The notes under the pieces: generated by a model
What the model was told of the DNA's origin: nothing
What the model saw: the letters and a program-made list of their open reading frames with translations, nothing else
The model's database searches: none
Program-made: the position numbers and the translations under genes
Shown: positions 17,461 to 25,579 of the stretch, piece after piece
How positions within the stretch are numbered: position 1 is the first letter of the stretch
Layout of the letters: each line of letters begins with the position of its first letter
Assembly (NCBI RefSeq): GCF_009827515.1
Contig: NZ_WTYO01000003.1
Location: forward strand, 1-64,000
Source: Pelagerythrobacter marinus
GTDB lineage: Bacteria > Pseudomonadota > Alphaproteobacteria > Sphingomonadales > Sphingomonadaceae
DNA length: 64,000 nucleotides
Direction of reading: 5' to 3'

Positions 17461-17555
17461 ACGGAACCCCGCGCGGGTTGGTCTTCACGCGGGGTTCCTG
17501 AACGACCCCTTGGGGGCACCTGCGACCCGCAGGGCTTCGGGGGGAGGCGGGGCCG
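17461..17555 (+). repeat. palindrome-containing repeat, copy A
   Basis: A stretch of about 95 bp that recurs at 34047-34139 in the same orientation with about 80% identity and a few small gaps. It contains a perfect 11-bp inverted repeat, GGAACCCCGCG (17463-17473) and CGCGGGGTTCC (17488-17498), followed by shared blocks TGAACG, CACCTGCGA, CCGCAGGG and GGGGGAGG. It marks the border between the transfer backbone and the copper module. No T-tract follows, so it is not an ordinary terminator. Confidence 0.8.
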
Positions 17556-17639
17556 TCCTTTCCTGATCTTGCGTTGTTCGTTGCGATTTCTTGCCGAGGA
17601 TATCTCCTGAATTGCCGAGTTACCGGGAAACGCGTCCGA

Positions 17640-18047
17640 TCACATACCTTCCATGTCGTGATCGGCCATCGAGGACATGTCATGGCCCGCATGGGGATCG
17701 GCGGGTTGGGTCGCTTCGCTCGCGGGTTGCGTGCGCGTTGCTGGCGCTGCGGGTGTGGCAGTTGCGCGTGATGCGGGCGGGACAGCGCGCCGTGACGCAG
17801 GCGTGGCGGCGCCAATTGTCGAAAGAGCGTCCTGACGTGCGGCCGCTGCCTCATTTTCGGAGGGAGAGGTTGCCGGGTCTGCAAGACCCGCCTCGGGTGC
17901 CGTGCCAGGCATCACTGCAGCTTCGCCCATAGGCGAAACCTCGGTGATCGGTGTGCTCTCCTGCGCCTCGTCGCAAGCAGCAAGAGCGGACATCAAGGGC
18001 GCGATCGCGAGAAACCCGATCGCTGCATTCAATCTGGAAGTACGCAT
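17640..18047 (-). CDS. copper-module lipoprotein with His/Met tail
   Basis: A secreted lipoprotein of 135 residues. The signal peptide ends in a lipobox (SALAAC, Cys near residue 25). The centre is a low-complexity Ala/Pro/Thr linker and the last residues, PHAGHDMSSMADHDMEGM, are rich in His and Met, a typical periplasmic copper-binding tail. The start at 18047 has AAGGAG upstream. It lies 14 bases after the DUF2231 gene on the same strand and so shares its ECF-type promoter. No catalytic domain. The role as copper chaperone or sink is inferred from the tail and context. Confidence 0.75.
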   Translation of the reverse strand: MRTSRLNAAIGFLAIAPLMSALAACDEAQESTPITEVSPMGEAAVMPGTAPEAGLADPATSPSENEAAAARQDALSTIGAATPASRRAVPPASRATATPAAPATRTQPASEATQPADPHAGHDMSSMADHDMEGM

Positions 18048-18061
18048 GCTCTTCAACTCCT

Positions 18062-18733
18062 TCAGAGCCAGGAAATACCGAGGTGGTTCGGCCCATGCGC
18101 GAGCTCGCCGCCAAGGAAGCCCTGGATGAGAACGAGCGCCGCCATGGAGAATATCGACGCGCGCAACCATGCGCGGCTCTGGCTCGGCCTGCTCGCGAGA
18201 TAGGCCATCGCAATACCGAGAACGGCGATCAGCATACCGTTCCATCGATGCACCTGCATGACGGTGTCGCCGCCGAACCACAGGCCGGTGTGAATCCATC
18301 CGAACAGGACTGCGACCACCGCGCCGATGGCTCCGCCGTAGACAAGCACGCGTACCGCACTTTCCAGGCCCGCTCCTTTCCGGCGCATCACGAACAATTC
18401 GGTGGCCGCAGCCATGAGAAACAAGGCGATCGGGAAATGGATCGTTGCCGGATGCAGCTTCTTCAGTACGGCCATGACGCCGGCTTCGCCCTCATTCGCA
18501 TGGCCACCGGCCTCGTCATGACCTCCGCCCGCTTCATCGTGCGCGCCGGAGGACTCGCCAGCATCCGCAGTCTCGCCCATCTGCGCCATGGCCGCCTGGT
18601 CGTGCACATCGCCATTGGTGGCAGCAGGCGCGGCGCTCGCCTCTTCGCCGTGCTTTTCGTCGCCATGAGCCTGAACGGGTCCGACGAAGAGCAGGCTTGC
18701 GGCGAGCAGCGCCAGAAATGAGGGGGCTTTCAT
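18062..18733 (-). CDS. DUF2231-like membrane protein with His-rich periplasmic region
   Basis: A 223-residue inner-membrane protein. A signal peptide (MKAPSFLALLAASLLFVGPVQA) is followed by a region rich in His, Glu and Gly (HGDEKHGEE, GAHDEAGGGHDEAGGH), then four hydrophobic helices with conserved histidines in HPATIHFPIALFLMA and in WIHTGLWFGG and VHRWNGML. DUF2231 proteins resemble heme b-binding cytochrome modules, but function is not established. Start 18733 is preferred to the longer frame because it begins the signal peptide. An ECF-type promoter lies about 50 bases upstream, and the His/Met lipoprotein gene follows 14 bases downstream. Confidence 0.75.
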   Translation of the reverse strand: MKAPSFLALLAASLLFVGPVQAHGDEKHGEEASAAPAATNGDVHDQAAMAQMGETADAGESSGAHDEAGGGHDEAGGHANEGEAGVMAVLKKLHPATIHFPIALFLMAAATELFVMRRKGAGLESAVRVLVYGGAIGAVVAVLFGWIHTGLWFGGDTVMQVHRWNGMLIAVLGIAMAYLASRPSQSRAWLRASIFSMAALVLIQGFLGGELAHGPNHLGISWL

Positions 18734-18781
18734 GTCTCGTATGTCTTCCGAACCTGCAGTTAAAGTGCGACCTATGTGCCT

Positions 18782-18808
18782 GATACGCACGGCAGCCGCG
18801 TGCCCCTC
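18782..18808 (-). promoter_or_regulatory. ECF-type promoter of DUF2231-lipoprotein unit
   Basis: Minus strand: GAGGGG (18803-18808), 15-bp spacer, CGTATC (18782-18787). It matches the pattern shared by five other promoters of the copper module and lies about 50 bp before the DUF2231 start, inside a 230-bp gap after the PepSY gene. Confidence 0.6.
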
Positions 18809-18963
18809 ACATTAATTTGATGGTATTGGCGCGACAGAAGAGCGTCTGCGGGATCAGGTCCGATGCCGGCACGATCGCGATCGTCGAACGCATTCGGCTC
18901 CTGGCCCGTTGGGCCTGGCGAACGGGGGTAAGGCGTTCGCCCACGCACATGAGCCCCATGGGC

Positions 18964-19695
18964 TCAGGCGAGCTTGCTCTTCTTTGCGCGGCGGCGCAGC
19001 CTCGGCATCCGGTTCGCCAGCAGGACGAAACCCGACAGGGCTATGATCGTGCCGCCAATGCCGAACAGCAGAAGCCACCAACTGTTGATGCGATCACGCT
19101 CGGTCCAGTCCATGATGTGCAGGCCCCAGATGAAATCGAACAGGCGCCATGTATCACTACGCGCCGCCCCGAGCGTGCCGCTGGCGGCATCGATGTAGAT
19201 GCGCGTCGAAGCCTCGTCAGCATAGGTGACCTGCCAGGCCGGAAAAGGGCCGCGAAACTCGGTTCCGATGGGGTCATCGACGATCCGTGCGGCCTCGATG
19301 GTCGTGCGCGGCCCGGTCCATGCGCGCAAGGCGATGGATTTTGCCGTTGCCGCCGAGATGGGGGAGAGTTTACGCCCAGTCACCGGATCGTGGAGGCTCA
19401 CGCTACCGTCAACCTTGCGGACCTCGGTCACGGCATCGCCGTCGAGCGAACGTGTCGTTACCGCTGCAAGAGTACCGTCGTTTGCGACCCAGGCCGGGAG
19501 CGGGGCATCGGCGGGCAGCGCCTCTTGTTCACGCGAAACGACATGTTCGGAGCGAACTTCTTCCAAGTCGAGAAACGACATGAGGGCGCCGGTTCCCATC
19601 CACAAGAGAACCTGGACACCGACGAAAATCGCCAGCCATTTGTGGATCTTGCTGCCGAGCACATGCAGGCGCAGCTTCAGCGACGGCGTTGCCAA
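18964..19695 (-). CDS. PepSY-associated membrane protein
   Basis: A 243-residue inner-membrane protein with a helix near residues 18-38 (HKWLAIFVGVQVLLWMGTGA) and another near 210-232 (WWLLLFGIGGTIIALSGFVLL), flanking a periplasmic PepSY-like part with TRIYIDAASGTL and GLHIMDW. Such proteins often accompany metal-reductase or copper operons. Start is TTG at 19695 with GAGG upstream; no ATG lies nearby. It follows the SnoaL-like gene by 27 bases in the copA-copB operon. A ferric- or cupric-reductase link is only suggested by the PepSY-TM family. Confidence 0.78.
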   Translation of the reverse strand: MATPSLKLRLHVLGSKIHKWLAIFVGVQVLLWMGTGALMSFLDLEEVRSEHVVSREQEALPADAPLPAWVANDGTLAAVTTRSLDGDAVTEVRKVDGSVSLHDPVTGRKLSPISAATAKSIALRAWTGPRTTIEAARIVDDPIGTEFRGPFPAWQVTYADEASTRIYIDAASGTLGAARSDTWRLFDFIWGLHIMDWTERDRINSWWLLLFGIGGTIIALSGFVLLANRMPRLRRRAKKSKLA

Positions 19696-19722
19696 CCGGT
19701 GCTACCTCTTCGAAAGCCGTAA

Positions 19723-20241
19723 TCAGTTGCGCGGCGCGCGCGACGAGGAATGGTACTGGACGATTCTCCACCCGTCCGCATCGTGAGCAAGCACCGATGT
19801 CGCCACGCCGTCGCGCTCGATCACCCGGCCATCGCTAAGTTCGATGCGATAGCCATACGTCTCATAGGCATGGGCCATGTGCCCCATCCGGGTGACGGTC
19901 AGCGTGGGGTCGGTAAAGGTGAAGCTCACAATCGCGTCGAGCTCGGGGCCCAAATGGTGCTCCATGTAATTGGCAAAGCTTCCTTCGGCCTTGCCATTCT
20001 CGAAGATCGCCGAGTCCTCGGCGAAGAGCGCGCGCATTGCCTGCGCGTCGCGCGCTTCAAGAGCGGTGCGATAGGCCTTGAGGGTTTCTTCAGCGCCCGC
20101 GACATCGTCCGCCGAAGCGTCCATCGCGTGCATCTGATGGTTCGCATGGGAAGAGTGGTCCATCTGCTGCGCGAAGGCTGGCAGCGGTATCAGCGTGGCA
20201 ACAAGCGCAGTCGCCGCGATGCGTGTCAAAGTCTTGGTCAT
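19723..20241 (-). CDS. periplasmic SnoaL/NTF2-like protein
   Basis: A secreted 172-residue protein. The signal peptide ends at LPAFAQQ; a short His/Met cluster follows (MDHSSHANHQMHAM), and the rest is an NTF2/SnoaL-like fold: LKAYRTALEARDAQAMRAL, FAEDSAIFENGKAEGS and DGWRIVQYHSSS. The fold often only binds small ligands; no catalytic set is evident. The His/Met cluster and place directly after copB (25 bp) argue for a periplasmic copper role. AAAGGA precedes the ATG. Confidence 0.78.
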   Translation of the reverse strand: MTKTLTRIAATALVATLIPLPAFAQQMDHSSHANHQMHAMDASADDVAGAEETLKAYRTALEARDAQAMRALFAEDSAIFENGKAEGSFANYMEHHLGPELDAIVSFTFTDPTLTVTRMGHMAHAYETYGYRIELSDGRVIERDGVATSVLAHDADGWRIVQYHSSSRAPRN

Positions 20242-20265
20242 GGAAGTTCTATCCTTTTTGAGATT

Positions 20266-21579
20266 TCAGAACCAGAATCGCACACCGACGACATAATTGG
20301 TGACGCTCGGATCCTCTCCGGCGGCCCGCGCAAAATCCGCGCTGTCGCCGATGCGCCATTCCTGGGAAACGCCGACATAGGGCGCGAATTCGCGTGCGAA
20401 CTCGTAGCGAAGACGCAGACCTGCCTCGATCCGGTCGAGGCCAGCGCCAATGCCGAGTTCGGGAATATCCTGAGCGGAAAGTGCGATTTCGGCACGCGGT
20501 TGAAGGATCAGCCGCTGCGTGATGCGCTGATCAAGTTCGCCCTCAAAACGCGCCGTCACATCGCCCTTGGTGGAGACGAAGGCCGCGGCATCGACCTCGA
20601 ACTGGTAAGGCGCGATCCCTTGGATACCGATAACCGCGTGCGTGCGTTCCGGACCGGTCAGGTCCTGGCGAACACCCGCCTGGAAATCGAAGAAGGGCGC
20701 AATGGCGCGGCTCCAGAGCGCCTGGACCTCGGCGCCTTCTATGGGTTCGCCGAAGCTGCCCTCACCCTCGGACTTGAACCAGAATTTGTCGATGTCGCCG
20801 CCATAATATCCCTGGATGTCCCACAGATATCCATCCTTCCCCTCGCGGGCGCGGTACTCGAGCCGGTCGCCCTGAAACCAGAAGCGCATTCCTCCGTCGG
20901 TCTCGCGGACAAGCTCGCGGCGCGCTTCGTTCATGGCTTCCTCGCCCCAGATGGCGACCGCCGCGCGCGCTGGGCCGCTCCCTGCTTCTGGAGGAGGCGG
21001 CAGCAGCGGGATATCATCGTCCGAGCCCATCTGCATCGCCGAATGGTCCATGCCCTGCCTGTCCTGCGAAGGCGTCTCCCCATGGTTCATCTGGCTGTGA
21101 TCCATCTGCCCATGGTCCATCGACGAACTGGCCTCCGCCTGACCCATCTCGCCGTGATTCATCTGCGAATGATCCATCGCGCCTTCGGCGGGCTTGCCCT
21201 GCGGCATCGAGCCGTGATCCATTCCTTCATGACTTTCGGGCGATGCCTGTGGACGGGCAGCGTCCACAGGCATTGTCATGCCAGAATGGCCATCCTGAGC
21301 GGTCATCGCACCATGATCCATGGTTGAGTGATCCATCTGCGAGCGGTCCATGGCGGCTTCAGGTTGAGCAGCCGGTTCGCATGCTCCATCTACAACCGGA
21401 TGCCCCATCGCGCGATGGCGCTCGGCTTCTTCCTCGCACTTTGTCTTCGCGTCAGCCTGCGCCTCGGCGCTTTGCTGCGGCTCCGCCGGCGAATGACCGG
21501 CATGCTGCGCCGCCGCGGGGGAGGCGAGAACTGAGCCGGCTGCGACCGATGCGAGCAGGCTGACAATACGAATTTTCAT
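20266..21579 (-). CDS. copB: copper resistance protein B (outer membrane)
   Basis: CopB is the outer-membrane part of the CopAB system, thought to bind and sequester or pass copper. After a signal peptide (to ASPAAAQ) there is a long Met/His-rich segment with repeats of the type MDHSxM (about residues 75-185), then the CopB beta-barrel domain from about residue 205 (AVAIWGEEAMNEARRELVRE) to the C-terminal VVGVRFWF with the aromatic end expected of a barrel. 437 residues. The start overlaps the copA stop by four bases. It is driven from the ECF-type promoter before copA. Confidence 0.92.
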   Translation of the reverse strand: MKIRIVSLLASVAAGSVLASPAAAQHAGHSPAEPQQSAEAQADAKTKCEEEAERHRAMGHPVVDGACEPAAQPEAAMDRSQMDHSTMDHGAMTAQDGHSGMTMPVDAARPQASPESHEGMDHGSMPQGKPAEGAMDHSQMNHGEMGQAEASSSMDHGQMDHSQMNHGETPSQDRQGMDHSAMQMGSDDDIPLLPPPPEAGSGPARAAVAIWGEEAMNEARRELVRETDGGMRFWFQGDRLEYRAREGKDGYLWDIQGYYGGDIDKFWFKSEGEGSFGEPIEGAEVQALWSRAIAPFFDFQAGVRQDLTGPERTHAVIGIQGIAPYQFEVDAAAFVSTKGDVTARFEGELDQRITQRLILQPRAEIALSAQDIPELGIGAGLDRIEAGLRLRYEFAREFAPYVGVSQEWRIGDSADFARAAGEDPSVTNYVVGVRFWF

Positions 21580-23384
21580 GCTTCGCTCCCGTCGGGATTG
21601 GCGACCGTGACGATCTGAAACATCCCGGCATGCATGTGGTAGAGAAGGTGACAGTGGAAGGCCCAGTCGCCCGGCTCGTCCGCCGTCAGGTCGAACTGCG
21701 CGCTGCCACCCGGCTGCAGGATTACCGTGTGCTTGAGCGGTTGACGATCGGCCGGCGCGCCATTGACCAGCTCGAAGAAATGACCGTGCAAGTGAATGGG
21801 GTGCGCCATCATCGTGTCGTTGACGAGCTTCACGCGCACGCGCTCGTTATAGGCGAAACGGATCGGCTCGTCTGAGACGGCGGAGAACTTCTTGCCGTCG
21901 AACGACCACATGTAGCGCTCCATATTGCCGGTCAGATGAATTTCCATTCGCCGGGACGGCGTGCGGCCCTCGCGGTGTGGAGTCAGAGCGCGCAGCTTGC
22001 GATAGTCGAGCGTACGATGCGGCACATCGGCGAGACCGATGCCGGGATCGCCCATGCGGTCGACCGGGTTCATCGAGACCATGTCGAGACCGGGCCCGAC
22101 CTTCACATCGGGCGGCAGAAGCGACGTGTCGCGCATCTGCATCCCCGACATGCCGGCCATGCCTGCCATCTCGGATTGGCCGGACGAACCATGATCCATC
22201 CCCGCCATGTCGCCGCCACTTCCGTGGTCCATGCCCGACATGCCGGCATCGCCAGACGAGCCGTGGTCCATGCCGCTCATGCCCATGTCGGCCATGGTTA
22301 GAAGCGGCGGATCGCGCAGCGGCGGAATGGCGGCGCGAGCGCCGGGTGCGCTCGCGAGTGTGGCAATACCCATGCCCGAGCGGTCCATCGACTCCGCGAC
22401 CAGCGTGTAGGCTTGTTGCGCGCCCGGCGTCACGACGACGTCGTATGTCTCGGCCACACCGATCTGGAACTCGTCGACCTCCACCGGCTCGACGTTCTGC
22501 CCGTCCGCCTGAACGATGGTCATCGGCAGGCCGGGAATGCGAATATTGAAGAAGGTCATGGCGCCGGCATTGATGAAGCGCAGCCGCACGCGTTCGCCCG
22601 GGCGGAAGAGGTATTCCAGATTGTCGAGCGGGCCATGGCCGTTCAGAAGATAGGTATAAGCCGCGCTCGAAACATCGAGGATGTCCGTCGGCATCATGCG
22701 CATTTTCGCCCACATCCGGCGATCCTCGCCCGAAAGCGGGTAATCGTCGGTCCAGGTGTTCTGGTTGTAGTTGAAGTAGCCTTCGCCCTTCTTGAGCTTG
22801 TCGAAAATCGTGTGGGGCGACATTTCGCTGAATTCGCTCAGCACCACGATATATTCGCGGTCGGCCTGGACCGGATCGGGTCCGGCGGGGTCGACCACGA
22901 TCGCGCCGTAATGCCCGGCCTGTTCCTGCAGGCCGCTATGCGAGTGCCACCAGTAGGTACCCGACTGGCGAACCGGAAACTCGGCGGTGAAGGTCTCTCC
23001 CGGTTTGACGCCGGGAAAGCTCACGCCAGGCACTCCATCGAGCTGAAACGGCACGAGCAGACCGTGCCAGTGGATCGAGGTATCTTCCTCGAGCTGGTTA
23101 TGGACATTGAGCCGGACGGTCGTGCCTTCCTGCAAACGCAACAGCGGACCGGGGATCGTGCCATTGACGGCGATCGCGCCGCCGCGCCTGTTGCCGGTCG
23201 CGAAGGCCGATCGGGCAACGGTGAGGTCGATATTGGGGCCGGATATCTCGTCCAGCCCCTTGCGGGCGTTACCTGCGAGGATGTCCGCGCCCCGTGCCCA
23301 GGCAGGCATCGCCCCGGCAAGGCCGAGCAGACCCATTCCTCCTGCTCCGGCTCCGAGAAACTTGCGTCGATTGACGGCGATCAT
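21576..23384 (-). CDS. copA: copper resistance multicopper oxidase CopA
   Basis: A periplasmic multicopper oxidase (602 residues) that oxidises Cu(I) to the less harmful Cu(II). It has a twin-arginine signal (NRRKFLGAGAGGMGLLGL). The four copper motifs are complete: HWHGLL (105-110), HSHSGLQEQ (147-155), HPIHLHGHFFEL near 540 and HCHLLYHMHAGMF near 585. Between them is a Met-rich insert with GMSGMDHGS-type repeats (about 365-415), a further copper-binding zone. GGAG precedes the ATG. Its promoter overlaps the end of the sigma-factor gene. It is translationally coupled to copB. Confidence 0.95.
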   Translation of the reverse strand: MIAVNRRKFLGAGAGGMGLLGLAGAMPAWARGADILAGNARKGLDEISGPNIDLTVARSAFATGNRRGGAIAVNGTIPGPLLRLQEGTTVRLNVHNQLEEDTSIHWHGLLVPFQLDGVPGVSFPGVKPGETFTAEFPVRQSGTYWWHSHSGLQEQAGHYGAIVVDPAGPDPVQADREYIVVLSEFSEMSPHTIFDKLKKGEGYFNYNQNTWTDDYPLSGEDRRMWAKMRMMPTDILDVSSAAYTYLLNGHGPLDNLEYLFRPGERVRLRFINAGAMTFFNIRIPGLPMTIVQADGQNVEPVEVDEFQIGVAETYDVVVTPGAQQAYTLVAESMDRSGMGIATLASAPGARAAIPPLRDPPLLTMADMGMSGMDHGSSGDAGMSGMDHGSGGDMAGMDHGSSGQSEMAGMAGMSGMQMRDTSLLPPDVKVGPGLDMVSMNPVDRMGDPGIGLADVPHRTLDYRKLRALTPHREGRTPSRRMEIHLTGNMERYMWSFDGKKFSAVSDEPIRFAYNERVRVKLVNDTMMAHPIHLHGHFFELVNGAPADRQPLKHTVILQPGGSAQFDLTADEPGDWAFHCHLLYHMHAGMFQIVTVANPDGSEA

Positions 23385-23414
23385 AAAGGGCTCCTGACGT
23401 GGCGTTTACCGTTA

Positions 23415-23441
23415 CTTACGCGCGCGCCCACCCAACCCCTC
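23415..23441 (-). promoter_or_regulatory. ECF-type promoter of the copAB operon
   Basis: Minus strand: AAAAACTTTGAGGGG with GAGGGG at 23436-23441, 15-bp spacer, CGTAAG at 23415-23420, about 30 bp before the copA start. The -35 part covers the stop codon of the ECF sigma gene. Confidence 0.65.
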
Positions 23442-24000
23442 AAAGTTTTTCGAAGCGCTCCTTCAGCCTGTTGCGCGCGCGGTATACGCGGGTTTCGATC
23501 GCCTTTTCGGTCGTTCCGAGAAGATCGGCCGCCTCGGCCTGGCTACGCCCCTCGATGGTCACGAGCACGATGGCTTCGCGCAGCCTTACAGGCATTCGCG
23601 CGATCTCGGCCTGAACGAGATTGAGCTCTTCCCTGGAAACGGCCGACGTTTCAGGACCCGGCAAATCGTCGGCGATGGAATGGAGTCCGTCATCATCTGA
23701 CAGTCCGAAAAAGCCTGCGACCTTGCGCCTGCGCAAACGGTCCCGGCAGCGGTTGAGGACGACGGTTGTCAGATAGGGTCCGATCGGCTTGTCCGGATCG
23801 AGCCGATGGCGCGTCAGCCACACCGAAGCGAGGCTGTCCTGAACAACGTCCTCGGCCTGAGAAGGAGAGGAAAGCATGCGTGTCGCAAGCGCGAGAAGCC
23901 GACCGGTTTCATGCTCGACGAGTTGGCTGAAAGCCCGCTTGTTTCCAGCCCTCGCCTGCGAAACAAGGGCCTCATCCGGATTGTCGCCCGCCCCCGACAT
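23440..24000 (-). CDS. ECF-type RNA polymerase sigma factor
   Basis: A 186-residue group IV sigma factor. Region 2: AFSQLVEHETGRLLALATRM with the core-binding and -10 recognition helix QAEDVVQDSLASVWL. Region 4: MPVRLREAIVLVTIEGRSQA and a helix-turn-helix AADLLGTTEKAIETRVYRAR. It is the third gene of a unit with a membrane protein and a periplasmic CnrX-like sensor, so it is probably released when the sensor detects copper. Its likely targets are six promoters with [GA]AGGG[GA]-N15/16-CGTA in this window, including its own. That regulon is my inference from sequence. Confidence 0.9.
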   Translation of the reverse strand: MSGAGDNPDEALVSQARAGNKRAFSQLVEHETGRLLALATRMLSSPSQAEDVVQDSLASVWLTRHRLDPDKPIGPYLTTVVLNRCRDRLRRRKVAGFFGLSDDDGLHSIADDLPGPETSAVSREELNLVQAEIARMPVRLREAIVLVTIEGRSQAEAADLLGTTEKAIETRVYRARNRLKERFEKL

Positions 24001-24006
24001 GGCGCT

Positions 24007-24441
24007 TCAGTCGCGCGGGTCGCGGGTCAGGGCGTCGGAGACCTTGCGGTCGAACTGGCGTTGCTGCTCGGGTTCGAGAATTTCACGCATGTCGAAGACA
24101 TGGCGCACTGTTGCCTTCTGGAGATCGCCCATGCGTGCATGCACCTCGTCGATCGCGGCCGAGACCTCGGGGCCGTATTCATGCTCGTCTTCCATCGCCT
24201 GGGCGAGCCGGGCATTGGCTGCGCGCGCCGATCCTTCGAGCCGTGCCCTTTCGACAGCGAAACGGGCCTCGAGCGCATCGAGACGCTGCTCCTGGTCGGC
24301 CGTCAGGGTGAGCTCGTCGTGCACGAAATCGTGGAGGCCGGAGCCGGCCTCGTGATTGGCCCAGCGATCCGCGGCAATCGCGCCGAGGCATCCTGCAAGT
24401 GCTGCGAGAAGCACCGCGAGAACGATATGCGTCGTCTTCAA
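24007..24441 (-). CDS. periplasmic heavy-metal sensor (CnrX/ZraP-like)
   Basis: A 144-residue protein with one N-terminal membrane anchor (IVLAVLLAALAGCLGAIAADR) and a helical periplasmic domain. The segments HDFVHDELTLTADQEQRLDAL and ARMGDLQKATVRHVFDMREIL resemble the metal-sensing helices of CnrX/NccX and CpxP-like proteins; histidines and Met in them could form the metal site. The start is TTG at 24441, three bases after the upstream stop. It sits between the anti-sigma and sigma genes, so it probably reports periplasmic metal to the anti-sigma factor. Copper as the signal is inferred from the target genes. Confidence 0.82.
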   Translation of the reverse strand: MKTTHIVLAVLLAALAGCLGAIAADRWANHEAGSGLHDFVHDELTLTADQEQRLDALEARFAVERARLEGSARAANARLAQAMEDEHEYGPEVSAAIDEVHARMGDLQKATVRHVFDMREILEPEQQRQFDRKVSDALTRDPRD

Positions 24442-24444
24442 ACC

Positions 24445-24741
24445 CTATTGCTCCACATGGAGGAGCGCCGATGGGGACAGCTGTTCGCCGAGGATAAGAC
24501 CCTCGCCAAATGACGCGGAAGACGTGCCATAGCCGCCGGGCCAACCGCTCGTTCCGGCGCCAGCTCCAAGCCCGACGACGAACAGACCGACGAAAAGGGC
24601 CGTCCGGCGGCGTCGGTCGGCGATTTCGCCAAGCTGTCCGGCGCGCTGCCAAACGCCATCCATGAAGTCGGCTGGGACCTCGTTGGCGGCGGTGGTGGAA
24701 AGCGTTCCGAGCACCGCATCAAGAGAGTGATTGTCACGCAT
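24445..24741 (-). CDS. probable membrane anti-sigma factor (CnrY-like role)
   Basis: A 98-residue protein with a cytoplasmic N-terminus (MRDNHSLDAVLGTLSTTAAN), one membrane helix (RTALFVGLFVVGLGAGAG) and a short periplasmic Gly/Ser tail. This topology, and its position before the sensor and sigma genes, match the small anti-sigma factors of CnrYXH-type systems. Sequence similarity to CnrY itself is weak, so the function is inferred. The ATG at 24741 has AGGAG upstream; a longer frame to 24792 would cover the promoter. It is the first gene transcribed from the autoregulated ECF-type promoter. Confidence 0.72.
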   Translation of the reverse strand: MRDNHSLDAVLGTLSTTAANEVPADFMDGVWQRAGQLGEIADRRRRTALFVGLFVVGLGAGAGTSGWPGGYGTSSASFGEGLILGEQLSPSALLHVEQ

Positions 24742-24771
24742 CCGAAAAACTCCTGTGGGTTGCACGTGTCC

Positions 24772-24798
24772 TATACGCGCTCGCCTGCACAATCCCTT
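24772..24798 (-). promoter_or_regulatory. ECF-type promoter of the anti-sigma/sensor/sigma unit
   Basis: Minus strand: AAGGGA (24793-24798), 15-bp spacer, CGTATA (24772-24777), about 30 bp before the anti-sigma start. It is back to back with the promoter for the methyltransferase unit, which indicates autoregulation. Confidence 0.55.
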
Positions 24799-24812
24799 AA
24801 ACTTCTTTTTTT

Positions 24813-24839
24813 GAGGGAATGTCCAGCGCCATACGTAAC
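24813..24839 (+). promoter_or_regulatory. ECF-type promoter of methyltransferase-DUF411 unit
   Basis: Plus strand: ACTTCTTTTTTTGAGGGA with GAGGGA at 24813-24818, 15-bp spacer, CGTAAC at 24834-24839, 35 bp before the methyltransferase start. Confidence 0.6.
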
Positions 24840-24874
24840 CGAGACGGGTCTGTCAGAATCGGGTCGAACCCGGG

Positions 24875-25579
24875 ATGAATGGAAACCAACTCGTGAGCAA
24901 TATCACCGCACCTGAAGATCACGGCGAATTTACGCCTCTTCTTGGCAAGAGCTTTCTGACGCCGCTTTACGACCGGGCGATCGGTCTGTTCACCCGCGAA
25001 CATCTCTGGCGCCAAAGGATTGTCGAAGAGCTGCACCTTGTCCCCGGCGACCGGGTGATCGATGTTGGCAGCGGAACCGGCACTCTTCTCAAGGCCTTGA
25101 TGACGGATTGTCCGGAAGCGGGTCTGATCGGTGTCGAACCCGACCCGGATGCGCTCGCGCTTGCGCGGCGCAAGTTTGGCGCGGGAGCCGATCTCGTGAA
25201 ATGGCACAATGGCTTTCTCGAAAGCCTCAAGCTACCCGCAGGGTGGCAGCCGAACAAGATCGTCAGCAGCCTCGTCCTGCACCAGGTCCCCTTGCGCAAG
25301 AAGCAGGCAATCCTGGAAACCATCGAAAGCTTGCTCGTGCCAGGCGGAACCGTCTTGATCTCCGATTATATGAAGCAGGATAGCCCACTCATGCGGAGCC
25401 TCTTCCGGGCGACCGTCCAGTCTCTTGACGGCATAAGCGACACGCAGCCCAGCGCCGACGGCGAAGTCGAAAAACTGTTCGCCGAAATCTTCACCGAGCC
25501 ATGCCTGCTCCAACGGTTCCCGACGGCAACCGGGACGATCTCGCTATGGCGCGGATACAAGAAAGGAATTGCACAATGA
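24875..25579 (+). CDS. class I SAM-dependent methyltransferase
   Basis: A 234-residue cytoplasmic methyltransferase. The SAM-binding motif I is GDRVIDVGSGTGTLLKAL, followed by LIGVEPDPDALALARRKF (motif II acidic residue) and KIVSSLVLHQVPLRKKQAIL with the LLVPGGTVLISDY post-motif. The substrate is unknown; the form resembles UbiE/menaquinone-type and small-molecule enzymes. The ATG at 24875 lacks a good ribosome site, and a GTG at 24893 is an alternative. It is preceded by an ECF-type promoter and overlaps the DUF411 gene by four bases, so it is part of the copper response. Confidence 0.85.
   Translation: MNGNQLVSNITAPEDHGEFTPLLGKSFLTPLYDRAIGLFTREHLWRQRIVEELHLVPGDRVIDVGSGTGTLLKALMTDCPEAGLIGVEPDPDALALARRKFGAGADLVKWHNGFLESLKLPAGWQPNKIVSSLVLHQVPLRKKQAILETIESLLVPGGTVLISDYMKQDSPLMRSLFRATVQSLDGISDTQPSADGEVEKLFAEIFTEPCLLQRFPTATGTISLWRGYKKGIAQ

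Noticed and set aside
19750-21327. 525-codon plus-strand open frame with HHH-rich end
   Set aside because: Antisense of copB and the SnoaL-like gene; its His runs are the complement of the Met/His codons of CopB.
21060-21370. Tandem DNA repeats in copB and the similar zone in copA (22100-22300)
   Set aside because: These are irregular codon repeats for MDH/GMSGMDHG-type copper-binding peptide, not a CRISPR array or a mobile repeat.
22413-23624. 403-codon plus-strand open frame
   Set aside because: Antisense of copA and the sigma gene, both with complete family motifs.
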